From Kamptonema sp. UHCC 0994 (GTDB lineage: Bacteria > Cyanobacteriota > Cyanobacteriia > Cyanobacteriales > Microcoleaceae): 37,848 bases of DNA. Every line of letters starts with the position of its first letter. The stretch's first letter is position 1. Position numbers and translations under genes: made by a program. The stretch spans positions 1 through 37,848 of the forward strand of contig NZ_JARFTR010000143.1 in NCBI RefSeq assembly GCF_029167235.1. The letters are read 5' to 3'. Below, one piece after another: positions 16,301 through 23,560 of this stretch. The notes under the pieces were generated by a model. It was not told where the DNA came from and did no database searches. It saw only the letters and a program-made list of their open reading frames with translations.

Positions 16301-17364
16301 ATTTTAGAGAAGATTTAACGGTAACATCTGAGTTCGATCCTAGCATAAATTATATCAAGATTTTACCTGAAGATGAAATTCATTTATTGCCTTCTAAAAG
16401 TCTTGATGGTAACATCATATTTTCAGAAAATAAATATTATTTACCAAAAACATTTGTTGCCATCATTCCAGAGGGTCGAGTTTGGGCGGATGTGATTACA
16501 AGTGCTGTAATTAATTCTGAAAATAAGCTAGTTACTGATATTTCTACTGGCTGTGCAGAATTAGCAATTTCTTCAGATAAATTAACTCCTGTTGAATACA
16601 TAGATGGAACTGTTGCTTTTTTATCAGTGCGCTGGGGCGGTGCAGCTTATTATCATTGGATGTTTGATCTCATTCCCCGCTTCGAGCTTTTACGGCGCAG
16701 TGGAATAGAGATAGAGACAATAGATAAGTTTATAGTTAATGGTACCAATCGTTCCTATGAAAAGGAAACTTTAAAGACCTTGGGGATTCCAGAAACAAAG
16801 ATTATTGAGAGTAGTTGCGGTCTGCATATAAAAGCTAAAAGTTTAGTAGTTCCATCAATTTGTTATCAGGGAGTATCTCAAATATCAAAATGGGCTTGCG
16901 AGTTTATCCATAGAGAATTTTTAAGAGAAAAAAATGGTCAAAAAATAGAGAAGTTAAAGCGAATTTATATTAGCCGTGAGTTAGCTTCCTATCGTCGATT
17001 TATCAATGAAGAAGAGGTATTAAACTTTTTAGATAAATGGGGATTTGAAAGCGTTAAGCTAGAAACTATGTCAGTAGCAGAACAAGCATATTGTTTAGCA
17101 AATGCTGAAGTTGTAGTAGCGCCTCACGGTGCGGGATTGACTAATATTGTATTCTGTAGGCCGGGAACTAAAGTTATAGAAATTTTTTCGCCAACATATC
17201 TCCCAGGTTGCTACTGGATACTTAGTAATATATGCGACTTGGAACATTACTATTTAATTGGGGAGTCATTGGAAAATAATGATTCTTGCCTTCCTATCTA
17301 CCAAGATATTAAGGTTGATTTAGATTTGCTAAAAAAGTTAATTCGGACTTATGCCATTATGTAA
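13369..17364 (+). CDS. TPR - methyltransferase - TPR - GT61 multidomain enzyme
   Basis: A 1331-residue protein. Residues about 10-440 are TPRs. Residues about 455-620 form a class I SAM methyltransferase of the Methyltransf_24 kind (motif I ILEIGSFQGMS about 473-482; YIDGCHKASS about 542; GGLIIFDDYEF). A second TPR array follows at about 625-980, many units carrying the variant NPDFCWSYYxLG. From about 1030 to the end lies a GT61 domain (DGTVAFLS about 1080, YYHWMFDLIPRFELLRRSG, IYISRELASYRRFINE, APHGAGLTN about 1252). It starts 28 bases after the TPR-GT61 gene. Its TAA stop is formed by the first bases of a palindromic element, yet its C-terminus lines up with that of the preceding gene, so it is not clearly truncated. 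Confidence 0.9.
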   Translation: MTSTQNMEMVAVNFNQQAETYLAQGKLNEAIAACEEALKIQPNFAGAYRNLARIWTQLKKAETAADCWYQALILDPKWATAEEHLTLGNTLVEQGKLEEATACYLQAIQINPNLVQAYHNLGEIFTSKNKFEEAIAYYRQAITLKPDAFGSHHSLGKLLAAKGNIDEAIACQHKSLEINPNYVRAYHSLGNVLVQKGELDSAIAYYSKAIELNPNYCWSYNSLGDVFLKQERWDQAINSYQKAIEMKGDIPWFYYNLAVALTNLKSWDEALAGYLSALQLQRDLPGIYNRIGYVLRQRTESDLDATVRDYCQAIQVNSDNGKTNYNLLNIVTDNSDFYVDLANNLTKQHQFSGAIVFYQIALHINPEDAKVASDLEDVLARKDELDRQISVYRSQIELDPNSAVAYTDLGNILPKYGELEESIVCHQKASELRGWHQCATNKYQFTQDWFTHNIPIWEKHLQQFAGIPGLNILEIGSFQGMSTCWLLDNILTDITARITSIDLYFQAQFDGNIAKTGVSEKVIKLEGLSQDLLVTLTSDYYEVAYIDGCHKASSVLQDTVLSWRLVKIGGLIIFDDYEFTFPENPEQNPKLGIDTFISMYQNQLEVIHKGYQLIVKKIANEKQLEEKAILTNAYLNLGEAVSAQGYLEEAISHYQKALELQPEISVPELDIKDLLTKEGEIKLADFPECLKFSGAQKNQISLVYHKLGKLLQETKQLDRAASVYWHSINLNPTFSWSYHYLGEILQELGKDNESRAAYCRAIELNPDFCWSYNNLGDVLMQLSRWEEAATAYRRGIELNPDFCWLHNKLGDALVKISKWEEAAVAYRRSIALNPDFCWSYYSLGEVLEEQHSWEEAVGAYRRAVELEAEDSWMCKKLGDALQQLGLWDEAIAIYKQGIGVDSYAYLCYEGLGLCFLEKKDWEGAIAYFIQALQIKPDLLEVYHKIGYALEQQGELEKSEYYCCNYQILPLKVLKKYCHFREDLTVTSEFDPSINYIKILPEDEIHLLPSKSLDGNIIFSENKYYLPKTFVAIIPEGRVWADVITSAVINSENKLVTDISTGCAELAISSDKLTPVEYIDGTVAFLSVRWGGAAYYHWMFDLIPRFELLRRSGIEIETIDKFIVNGTNRSYEKETLKTLGIPETKIIESSCGLHIKAKSLVVPSICYQGVSQISKWACEFIHREFLREKNGQKIEKLKRIYISRELASYRRFINEEEVLNFLDKWGFESVKLETMSVAEQAYCLANAEVVVAPHGAGLTNIVFCRPGTKVIEIFSPTYLPGCYWILSNICDLEHYYLIGESLENNDSCLPIYQDIKVDLDLLKKLIRTYAIM

Positions 17365-17410
17365 CGCCGCCCTCTGGGCGGTAAAGAAACCGCCCAGAGG
17401 GCGGCGTTAC
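17361..17410. repeat. Perfect palindromic element overlapping the stop codon
   Basis: Two exactly complementary 22-base arms (beginning GTAACGCCGCCCTCTGGGCG) enclose a 6-base AAAGAA loop. The TAA at 17362-17364, the stop codon of the 1331-residue enzyme, lies within the left arm. It belongs to the same family as 7775-7824 and 36224-36273. As RNA it would form a very stable hairpin between the second and third TPR genes and could reduce read-through or set mRNA ends. Confidence 0.88.
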
Positions 17411-17453
17411 AATGAGGCACAATTGTTATTAATGAAATTTGCAGGTATTTGAA

Positions 17454-19316
17454 ATGTGTAACGATTATAGTCAAGCAGAAATTTATGATAAATTAGGTGA
17501 TAGTTTGCAAGAAAAAGGAGATTTTGAAGAAGCTGCGATCGCTTACAATCGCGCATCACAACTAAACTCTGAAGTTTCTTGGTATTTCCACAAATTAGGA
17601 GATGTTCTTGTTAAGCAAGAAAAATGGCTTGAAGCTATTGAGGCAAACCGTCGCGCGATTGAACTCAACCCAAATTTTTCTTGGTCGTATCACAATTTAG
17701 GCTATGCTTTGCTCAAACAAGAACAGTGGAATGATGCCGTCACTGCTTACCGAAAGGCAATTGAATTAAACCCTAATTTCTCTTGGTCTTACTATAATTT
17801 AGGGGATGCTCTCGCATTCATACAAGAATGGGATGAAGCGAGTGTAGCATATTTTTGTGCTGTAGCGATCGATCCGAATTTACCTGGAATTTATGAAAAA
17901 TTTGGCGATGCTCTGCGGCAACGATCTGAGTTTGGTTTAGAGCAAGCTGTTAATTATTATCACCATACTTTTGAGCAAGAGAAAAGGTCAAGTTACCCCA
18001 ATTTACTGAGTTTTGTTCCCGCTAATCCAGAACTTTATTCGCAAATAGCAACTGCTTTGGCAAAGTACAACCAGTTGGAAGGAGCAATTATATTTTACCA
18101 AGCAGCACTAGAAATCAAGCCAGATGATGGTGATATTTCTAGGCAATTACAGAGGATTTTAAAGAAAAAAGATGAGTTAGAAATAGAACTAAACTCTTGC
18201 CGCAGAGCAATTACAGAAAACCCAGATTCCTGTTGGTCTTACTACAATTTAGGAGTAGCAATGACGCGACAATACAAATGGGATGAAGCGGCGGCGGCTT
18301 TCCTCAATGCTATTGAGTTGCATCCAGATTTTCATTGGTGGTTTTACTATAATTTATGGGAAGTTTTTGCTAAGCAAGGCAAACTACAACAAGCTGTTAG
18401 TTTATGTCAACAAGCAATTGAAATTAAACCAGATAGTTTCTGGCCTTACTTAAATTTAGGGGAAGCTTTGACTCGACAAGGTAAACTCGATGAAGCGATC
18501 GCGTGTTATCAAACTGCCAGTTACAAGCAAACTTTAATAGTTCTCACAGGTTCAGGCCAAGAGCAAAAAAAATTAGAGCCGGTACAAGTTCCTGACTTTA
18601 TTATCATTGGTTCCCAGCGTTGCGGCACGACTTCTCTTTATAGTTATCTGACTCAGCATCCGCAGATTTTTTCTCCTATTAAAAAGGAGGTAGATTTTTG
18701 GTCGTGGCATTTCAACAGAGGTATTGATTGGTATTTATCTCATTTTCCTCCACTTCCTCAAGGGCAAAATTTTTTAACAGGAGAAGCTAGTCCAAGCTAT
18801 CTCGATTATCGGGATGCGGCGGAACGACTTTTTGATGTTTTTCCCAACGTAAAGCTAATTGTACTATTGAGAAATCCTGTAGATAGAGCGATTTCTCAAT
18901 ACTATCGCTGGGTAAGTTTAAATTGGGAAAATCGCTCTTTTGAACAGGCGATTGCTGAGGAATTAGAAAGGTTGGAAAATAATCCTGATTATATTATAGG
19001 AGAAGAGCCGGGAAATTATTTAGCTCGTGGTATGTATGTTGAGTTTATTAAGAAATGGCTAGATTTGTTTCCGAGAGAAAAGTTGCTAATTTTGAGAAGT
19101 GAAGATTTTTATGAACATACGGCTGTGGTGATGAAGCAAGTTTTAGAGTTTGTCGGTTTGCCGGAGCATTCTATTTCTGAGTATGCGAATTATAATCCAG
19201 GTTTTTATCCGCCGGTGAGCGAATCAATGCGCTACTGGCTAGGTGATTATTTCCGACCTTATAATCAGCAATTAGAAGAGTTTTTAGGAATTAAATTTAG
19301 ATGGAATAATAAATAA
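17454..19316 (+). CDS. TPR protein with C-terminal sulfotransferase domain
   Basis: The 620 residues join a TPR scaffold (about 5-370; repeats such as ELNPNFSWSYHNLGYALLKQEQW) to a PAPS-dependent sulfotransferase domain (about 378-620). Visible are the 5'-phosphosulfate loop IIGSQRCGTTSLYSYL near 383-398 and the 3'-phosphate motif LIVLLRNPVDRAISQYYR near 467-484. These match the heparan-sulfate-type/Sulfotransfer family acting on glycans. The TPR part is clearly homologous to that of the preceding gene, including a stretch LPGIY...LRQR...KKDEL that is not regular TPR. ATG 17454 is preferred; TTG 17439 is in frame. No clear Shine-Dalgarno is seen. It is the third enzyme of the apparent surface-glycan cluster. 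Confidence 0.9.
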   Translation: MCNDYSQAEIYDKLGDSLQEKGDFEEAAIAYNRASQLNSEVSWYFHKLGDVLVKQEKWLEAIEANRRAIELNPNFSWSYHNLGYALLKQEQWNDAVTAYRKAIELNPNFSWSYYNLGDALAFIQEWDEASVAYFCAVAIDPNLPGIYEKFGDALRQRSEFGLEQAVNYYHHTFEQEKRSSYPNLLSFVPANPELYSQIATALAKYNQLEGAIIFYQAALEIKPDDGDISRQLQRILKKKDELEIELNSCRRAITENPDSCWSYYNLGVAMTRQYKWDEAAAAFLNAIELHPDFHWWFYYNLWEVFAKQGKLQQAVSLCQQAIEIKPDSFWPYLNLGEALTRQGKLDEAIACYQTASYKQTLIVLTGSGQEQKKLEPVQVPDFIIIGSQRCGTTSLYSYLTQHPQIFSPIKKEVDFWSWHFNRGIDWYLSHFPPLPQGQNFLTGEASPSYLDYRDAAERLFDVFPNVKLIVLLRNPVDRAISQYYRWVSLNWENRSFEQAIAEELERLENNPDYIIGEEPGNYLARGMYVEFIKKWLDLFPREKLLILRSEDFYEHTAVVMKQVLEFVGLPEHSISEYANYNPGFYPPVSESMRYWLGDYFRPYNQQLEEFLGIKFRWNNK

Positions 19317-19418
19317 AAATTAGAGTGAAAATTGAAAGTAATCGGATACACCCTGATTTAATATCAAAATTTGAATGAAACTTTGATTGCTATTCACCGC
19401 AGCAATTTGATGTATGAT

Positions 19419-21743
19419 TTACTGTTGAATAGGAATCTGAATTACAAATTCTGCCCCCTCCCCAGGAGTCGATGAACACTGTAATTTACCCCGATGTTTT
19501 TCGACCACAATTTGATAGCTGATTGAGAGTCCTAAACCAGTTCCTTTTCCGATTGCTTTCGTCGTAAAAAATGGATCGAACAGCTTACGCCAGACTGCTT
19601 CATTCATCCCAGGGCCATTGTCATCAATCCGAATTTCTACCCAATCCGAATCTATAACTTGAGTGCGAATATGAATGCGATTTGGGTTGGATTTAATTTC
19701 TGCAAAAGACCTTTGGCTGTTGTGTTCTTCGATTGCGTCGATGGCATTTGCTATTAGATTCATAAACACCTGATTTAGTTGACCTGGGTAACACTCTACG
19801 AGTGGCAAGTCACCGTATTCTTTAATTACCTTAATAGCTGGCATCTCTGGTGTAGCTTTAAGCCGATGCTTTAACATTAGCAAAGTGCTCTCTATTCCCT
19901 CGTGAATATTTACTGACTTCATCTCCGCCTCGTCAAGTCTAGAAAAGTTCCGCAGCGATACAACTAAATCGCGGATGCGGTCAGCACCTAATTTCATTGA
20001 ATCCAAGATTTTAGGAAAATCTTCTATTAGGTAATCGAGTTCGATATTTTCGGCTTCCTCCTGAATTCTCGCCGTTGGATTGGGGTAATACTGCTGGTAG
20101 AGTTGGATGAAATTAAGCAAGTCATTAGCGTAGTTAGTGGCATAAGTAATGTTGCCGTAGATAAAATTAATCGGGTTGTTAATTTCGTGGGCAACGCCAG
20201 CAACTAACAGTCCCAAACTGGAAATTTTTTCTGTTTGAATCAATTGAGCTTGGGTTTGTTGTAACTCGCGGAGAGATTTTTCTAGCAGTGTTGCTTGTTC
20301 TCGATATTGCTCCTCCGACTGTTTGAGGGCTTCTAAAACTTGTACGCGATCGCTAATATCCCGCGCAATACTAACTATGCCACTGACATTGCCTTTGGCG
20401 TTCCGACAGGCGTTTTTTGTAGAGAGAAATGTCCGCCTTTTCCCCATTGTAAATACTTCTTCTTCAAGCATTTTTGGTTCGCCAATAGCTATGATTTCTC
20501 GATCATTTTCTATGATTTTTTCGGCAATTTCAGATGAAAAAAGATCGCGATCGTTCCGTCCTAAAATTTCTTCTGGTAACATCCCAATCATGCTAGCAGC
20601 CGCAGAATTTAGGATAGTATAGCAACCATAAATATCTTTAACAAAGATCGCATCTGGCGTACTATCAATGACAGTACGCAAGAGATTATAACTTTGTTTT
20701 AGTGCTTCTTCTGTTTGTTGGTTGGTGATAATTTGCTGGTGCAGCATCTCGTTAGCTGACTGCAAGTTAGCTGTCCGCTCCAACACTCTATTTTCTAATT
20801 CTTCATTTGCCTCTTGTAACTTAATTTCAGCTTCATATCGCTGACGGTCTACGATCCCAATTTTTCTGGCATTCCACCAAAGCAAGCCGCCAAAAATGAC
20901 GATATTAAATACTGCAAATAGGCAAATTAGCCATTCAGCACTGTAGAGACGTGGGCTGAATATTACTAAGATTAACTTACCGATTACTGGCGGCAAAATT
21001 ATTACAGCGGGCAACAACTGTCGAGCAACTATACCGCCTGCATTCTTGCTCGTAATTATAGCCATCAACCCGCGCTCTGGACAGGCAAGTAAAATACCCA
21101 AACTTAGCAGTAAGAATCCGCTAGCTGTATGTATCGCCATTGCTGTATAAGAACCAGCACGATAAAGGGAAGAATTGCCATAGATGTAGCCTAAAAAACC
21201 TAGTAAAGCTATTAAGAATCCTGCTAAACTTAAACCTTGAGTTAAAATATATCTGGAGCGAGAAATTGATAGCATCAGCAGCGAATATCCAAGCAAAAGA
21301 AAAGTTAGTGCCGTATTCGGTGCCATCCGTCCCGGTGCTGCGGTAGCGACTGCGGTAGCCGACTCTTTAAAGAGCAGTTGATCGATTCCGAAGTTTAAAT
21401 TAAAGCCGTACTGAATTAGCGTCAGCAAATTTATAGCAATCACCGAAATTGCTAAGATTTCAGGCTGAATGAAGCCTAACTTATTCCACTTTCTGCCAAC
21501 TCTTTGTCTTCCTAACAACCACAGGGAAGAGCCGCTCAGGATAAAGGAGACCGCTGTATTTGCTTTCATCGTTACCAGTCCGGGCAAGACACTTTTGAGG
21601 ATGGCAATATCAAAAATCCAGCCCAAAATGACAATACAGCCAATCAAGGCTACTGCCATACCAGATTTTATAGAAAATGATTGCAGTGTCGCAATTAAAT
21701 TTGAGGGCGGCTGCACTTTTTGTACTCGATTCGTCATTTCCAA
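19419..21743 (-). CDS. Membrane-bound PAS-domain sensor histidine kinase
   Basis: A 774-residue hybrid of membrane sensor and kinase core. About eight hydrophobic helices lie in the first 300 residues, from MAVALIGCIVILGWIFDIAI to WLICLFAVFNIVIFGGLLWW. A coiled coil follows, then a PAS domain (about 360-475, starting LLRTVIDSTPDAIFVKD), another coiled coil, and the HisKA region with the phospho-acceptor His519 in VAGVAHEINNP. The HATPase_c part shows N-box NLIANAIDAIEE, DNGPGM (about 707) and GKGTGLGLSIS. No response regulator gene lies nearby, so it is an orphan here. Ligand unknown. It is convergent with the sulfotransferase gene and divergent from the PucC-family gene. Confidence 0.94.
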   Translation of the reverse strand: MEMTNRVQKVQPPSNLIATLQSFSIKSGMAVALIGCIVILGWIFDIAILKSVLPGLVTMKANTAVSFILSGSSLWLLGRQRVGRKWNKLGFIQPEILAISVIAINLLTLIQYGFNLNFGIDQLLFKESATAVATAAPGRMAPNTALTFLLLGYSLLMLSISRSRYILTQGLSLAGFLIALLGFLGYIYGNSSLYRAGSYTAMAIHTASGFLLLSLGILLACPERGLMAIITSKNAGGIVARQLLPAVIILPPVIGKLILVIFSPRLYSAEWLICLFAVFNIVIFGGLLWWNARKIGIVDRQRYEAEIKLQEANEELENRVLERTANLQSANEMLHQQIITNQQTEEALKQSYNLLRTVIDSTPDAIFVKDIYGCYTILNSAAASMIGMLPEEILGRNDRDLFSSEIAEKIIENDREIIAIGEPKMLEEEVFTMGKRRTFLSTKNACRNAKGNVSGIVSIARDISDRVQVLEALKQSEEQYREQATLLEKSLRELQQTQAQLIQTEKISSLGLLVAGVAHEINNPINFIYGNITYATNYANDLLNFIQLYQQYYPNPTARIQEEAENIELDYLIEDFPKILDSMKLGADRIRDLVVSLRNFSRLDEAEMKSVNIHEGIESTLLMLKHRLKATPEMPAIKVIKEYGDLPLVECYPGQLNQVFMNLIANAIDAIEEHNSQRSFAEIKSNPNRIHIRTQVIDSDWVEIRIDDNGPGMNEAVWRKLFDPFFTTKAIGKGTGLGLSISYQIVVEKHRGKLQCSSTPGEGAEFVIQIPIQQ

Positions 21744-22007
21744 TTTTTTCTGCTCAGAATTTGTTTTAAGATAGTCAATGAGATTATACTCTCCTCACCA
21801 GAGAAATATTGTTGTTTTATACACAAAATTGAGATTTTGGAATTGATTTATATTTGAAATTGAGTTCGCAATAACTCCTGCATTCTCTACTAATTCTGCA
21901 TACTATCTAGAGATGAGGTTAAAGAAATGCTACACTGCGTTATAAATGAGCTATCAACAGGTATTGTTAGTTATAAGAATGCAAATGCTACATTTCCTTG
22001 AATAACT
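21744..22007. promoter_or_regulatory. Divergent intergenic region
   Basis: A 264-base A/T-rich stretch between the divergent histidine kinase and PucC-family genes must hold both promoters. No unambiguous -35/-10 pair or operator can be picked by eye. The heptamer repeats that fill many other gaps are absent here. Confidence 0.4.
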
Positions 22008-23486
22008 ATGGCGATCGACGGTTTACCAGATCCAGAATTCACAGAGTCCAGTTCAGCAAAAATTCCTACGATTAAAGTGCTGACAATGTTCCGACTGGGT
22101 TTGTTCCAGATGGGATTGGGCATTATGTCGCTGCTTACCCTGGGCGTACTCAATCGGCTGATGATTGATGAGCTTAAAGTGCTACCTTGGATTGCTGCGG
22201 GTGCGATCGCAATGCACCAATTCATGTCACCGGCGCGGGTGTGGTTCGGTCAAATGTCGGACTCAAAAACTATTTTTGGCTACCACCGCACAGGTTTTGT
22301 CTGGATTGGAGCCGCTCTTTTCACGACTACATCATTCATCGCCTTACAAGTAGTTTGGCAACTTGGTGGCAGTTTGCAAGCTACTGGATGGGGCCCACAA
22401 ACTTATACTTGGGCAGCAGTTCTAGCGCTAGTTTTTGCTTTTTACGGTTTAGCTTTGAGTGCGAGTTCCACACCTTTTGCTGCTCTTTTAGTAGATATTT
22501 CTGATGAAGATAACCGCTCCAAATTAATTGGAGTTGTCTGGTCAATGCTCATGGTTGGCATTGTTTTAGGTGCAATTATTAGCTCTAAGTTGCTTAGTCG
22601 GGCTGAAGTTTGCGGAGCCGATATTTTGTCATACAATCCATCGCTAGGGGCACCAGTTACAGATTTAGCGAAGTTGCAAAGCGCCGTTAATCCTTTATTT
22701 GCGATCATGCCAGCAGTTGTATTTGGGCTATCTTTACTAGCAACTGTAGGCGTGGAAAAAAAATATTCTCGCTTTGCTTTGCGTTCGACTGCGGTTAACA
22801 GAGAGGATAAAATTAGTTTAGGTAAGGCTTTGAAAGTATTGACTGCTAGCCGCCAAACTGGTTTATTTTTCAGCTTTCTGCTGGTATTAACTATTAGTTT
22901 GTTCATGCAGGATGCGATTATGGAACCCTACGGCGGCGAAGTTTTCAGAATGTGCATTTCGGAAACAACTAAGTTGAATGTGCCTTTTGGTATGGGGACG
23001 CTGATCGGTATTAGCGGCACTGGTTTTTTGATTTTGCCCCGTTTAGGTAAGGTGAACACTACAAAATTTGGATGTATGGGGGCAGCGATTTGTTTTGGCT
23101 TAATTATTATCTCTGGATTTACAGCAAACGCAGGGTTATTGAAGGCTAGTTTGCTGTTTTTTGGTTTTTCTGCTGGGGTGTTAACTGCTGGTGCAACGAG
23201 TTTAATGCTGGATTTAACGGCGGCGGAAACTGCTGGTACTTTTATCGGTGCTTGGGGTTTATCTCAGGCGATGGCGAGGGGTTTAGCTACAGTTTTCGGC
23301 GGAGTAGTTTTGAATTTGGGAAAGATAATTTTTGATGCCCCTGTGTTGGCTTATGGGTTGGTTTTTGCGCTGCAAGCTGTGGGAATGGGGGCGGCAATTT
23401 TGCTATTGGGGCGGGTGAATGTGCAAGAATTTCGGGATAATGCGAATAATGCGATCGCCTCTATTCTAGAAAATGAATTGGATTGA
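22008..23486 (+). CDS. PucC/BCH-family membrane transporter (MFS type)
   Basis: A 492-residue polytopic protein with about twelve hydrophobic helices. It matches the PucC/LhaA family of the major facilitator superfamily, linked in phototrophs to light-harvesting complex assembly or (bacterio)chlorophyll handling. The characteristic N-terminal block is visible: TMFRLGLFQMGLGIMSLLTL, then LNRLMIDELKVLPW, HQFMSPARVWFGQMSD and FGYHRTGFVWIGA. The late motif MLDLTAAETAGTFIGAWGL near residue 405 is also typical. In cyanobacteria the transported or assembled molecule is not firmly known. ATG at 22008 has no strong Shine-Dalgarno. The IMPase gene follows 74 bases downstream behind a hairpin. Confidence 0.92.
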   Translation: MAIDGLPDPEFTESSSAKIPTIKVLTMFRLGLFQMGLGIMSLLTLGVLNRLMIDELKVLPWIAAGAIAMHQFMSPARVWFGQMSDSKTIFGYHRTGFVWIGAALFTTTSFIALQVVWQLGGSLQATGWGPQTYTWAAVLALVFAFYGLALSASSTPFAALLVDISDEDNRSKLIGVVWSMLMVGIVLGAIISSKLLSRAEVCGADILSYNPSLGAPVTDLAKLQSAVNPLFAIMPAVVFGLSLLATVGVEKKYSRFALRSTAVNREDKISLGKALKVLTASRQTGLFFSFLLVLTISLFMQDAIMEPYGGEVFRMCISETTKLNVPFGMGTLIGISGTGFLILPRLGKVNTTKFGCMGAAICFGLIIISGFTANAGLLKASLLFFGFSAGVLTAGATSLMLDLTAAETAGTFIGAWGLSQAMARGLATVFGGVVLNLGKIIFDAPVLAYGLVFALQAVGMGAAILLLGRVNVQEFRDNANNAIASILENELD

Positions 23487-23495
23487 TTTTTTGCC

Positions 23496-23540
23496 GCAGA
23501 TAGACGCAGATAATTGTATGATATATCTGCGTTCATCTGC
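23496..23540 (+). terminator. Hairpin repeat (GCAGATAGACGCAGATA type)
   Basis: GCAGATAGACGCAGATA pairs with TATCTGCGTTCATCTGC (15 of 17 positions), with a short A/T loop, 9 bases after the PucC-family stop. The unit ATCTGCGTTCATCTGC is a widely dispersed repeat in cyanobacteria. It can act as a 3' hairpin between this gene and the next. Confidence 0.55.
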
Positions 23541-23560
23541 CGTTATTTATTTTAACTCTC

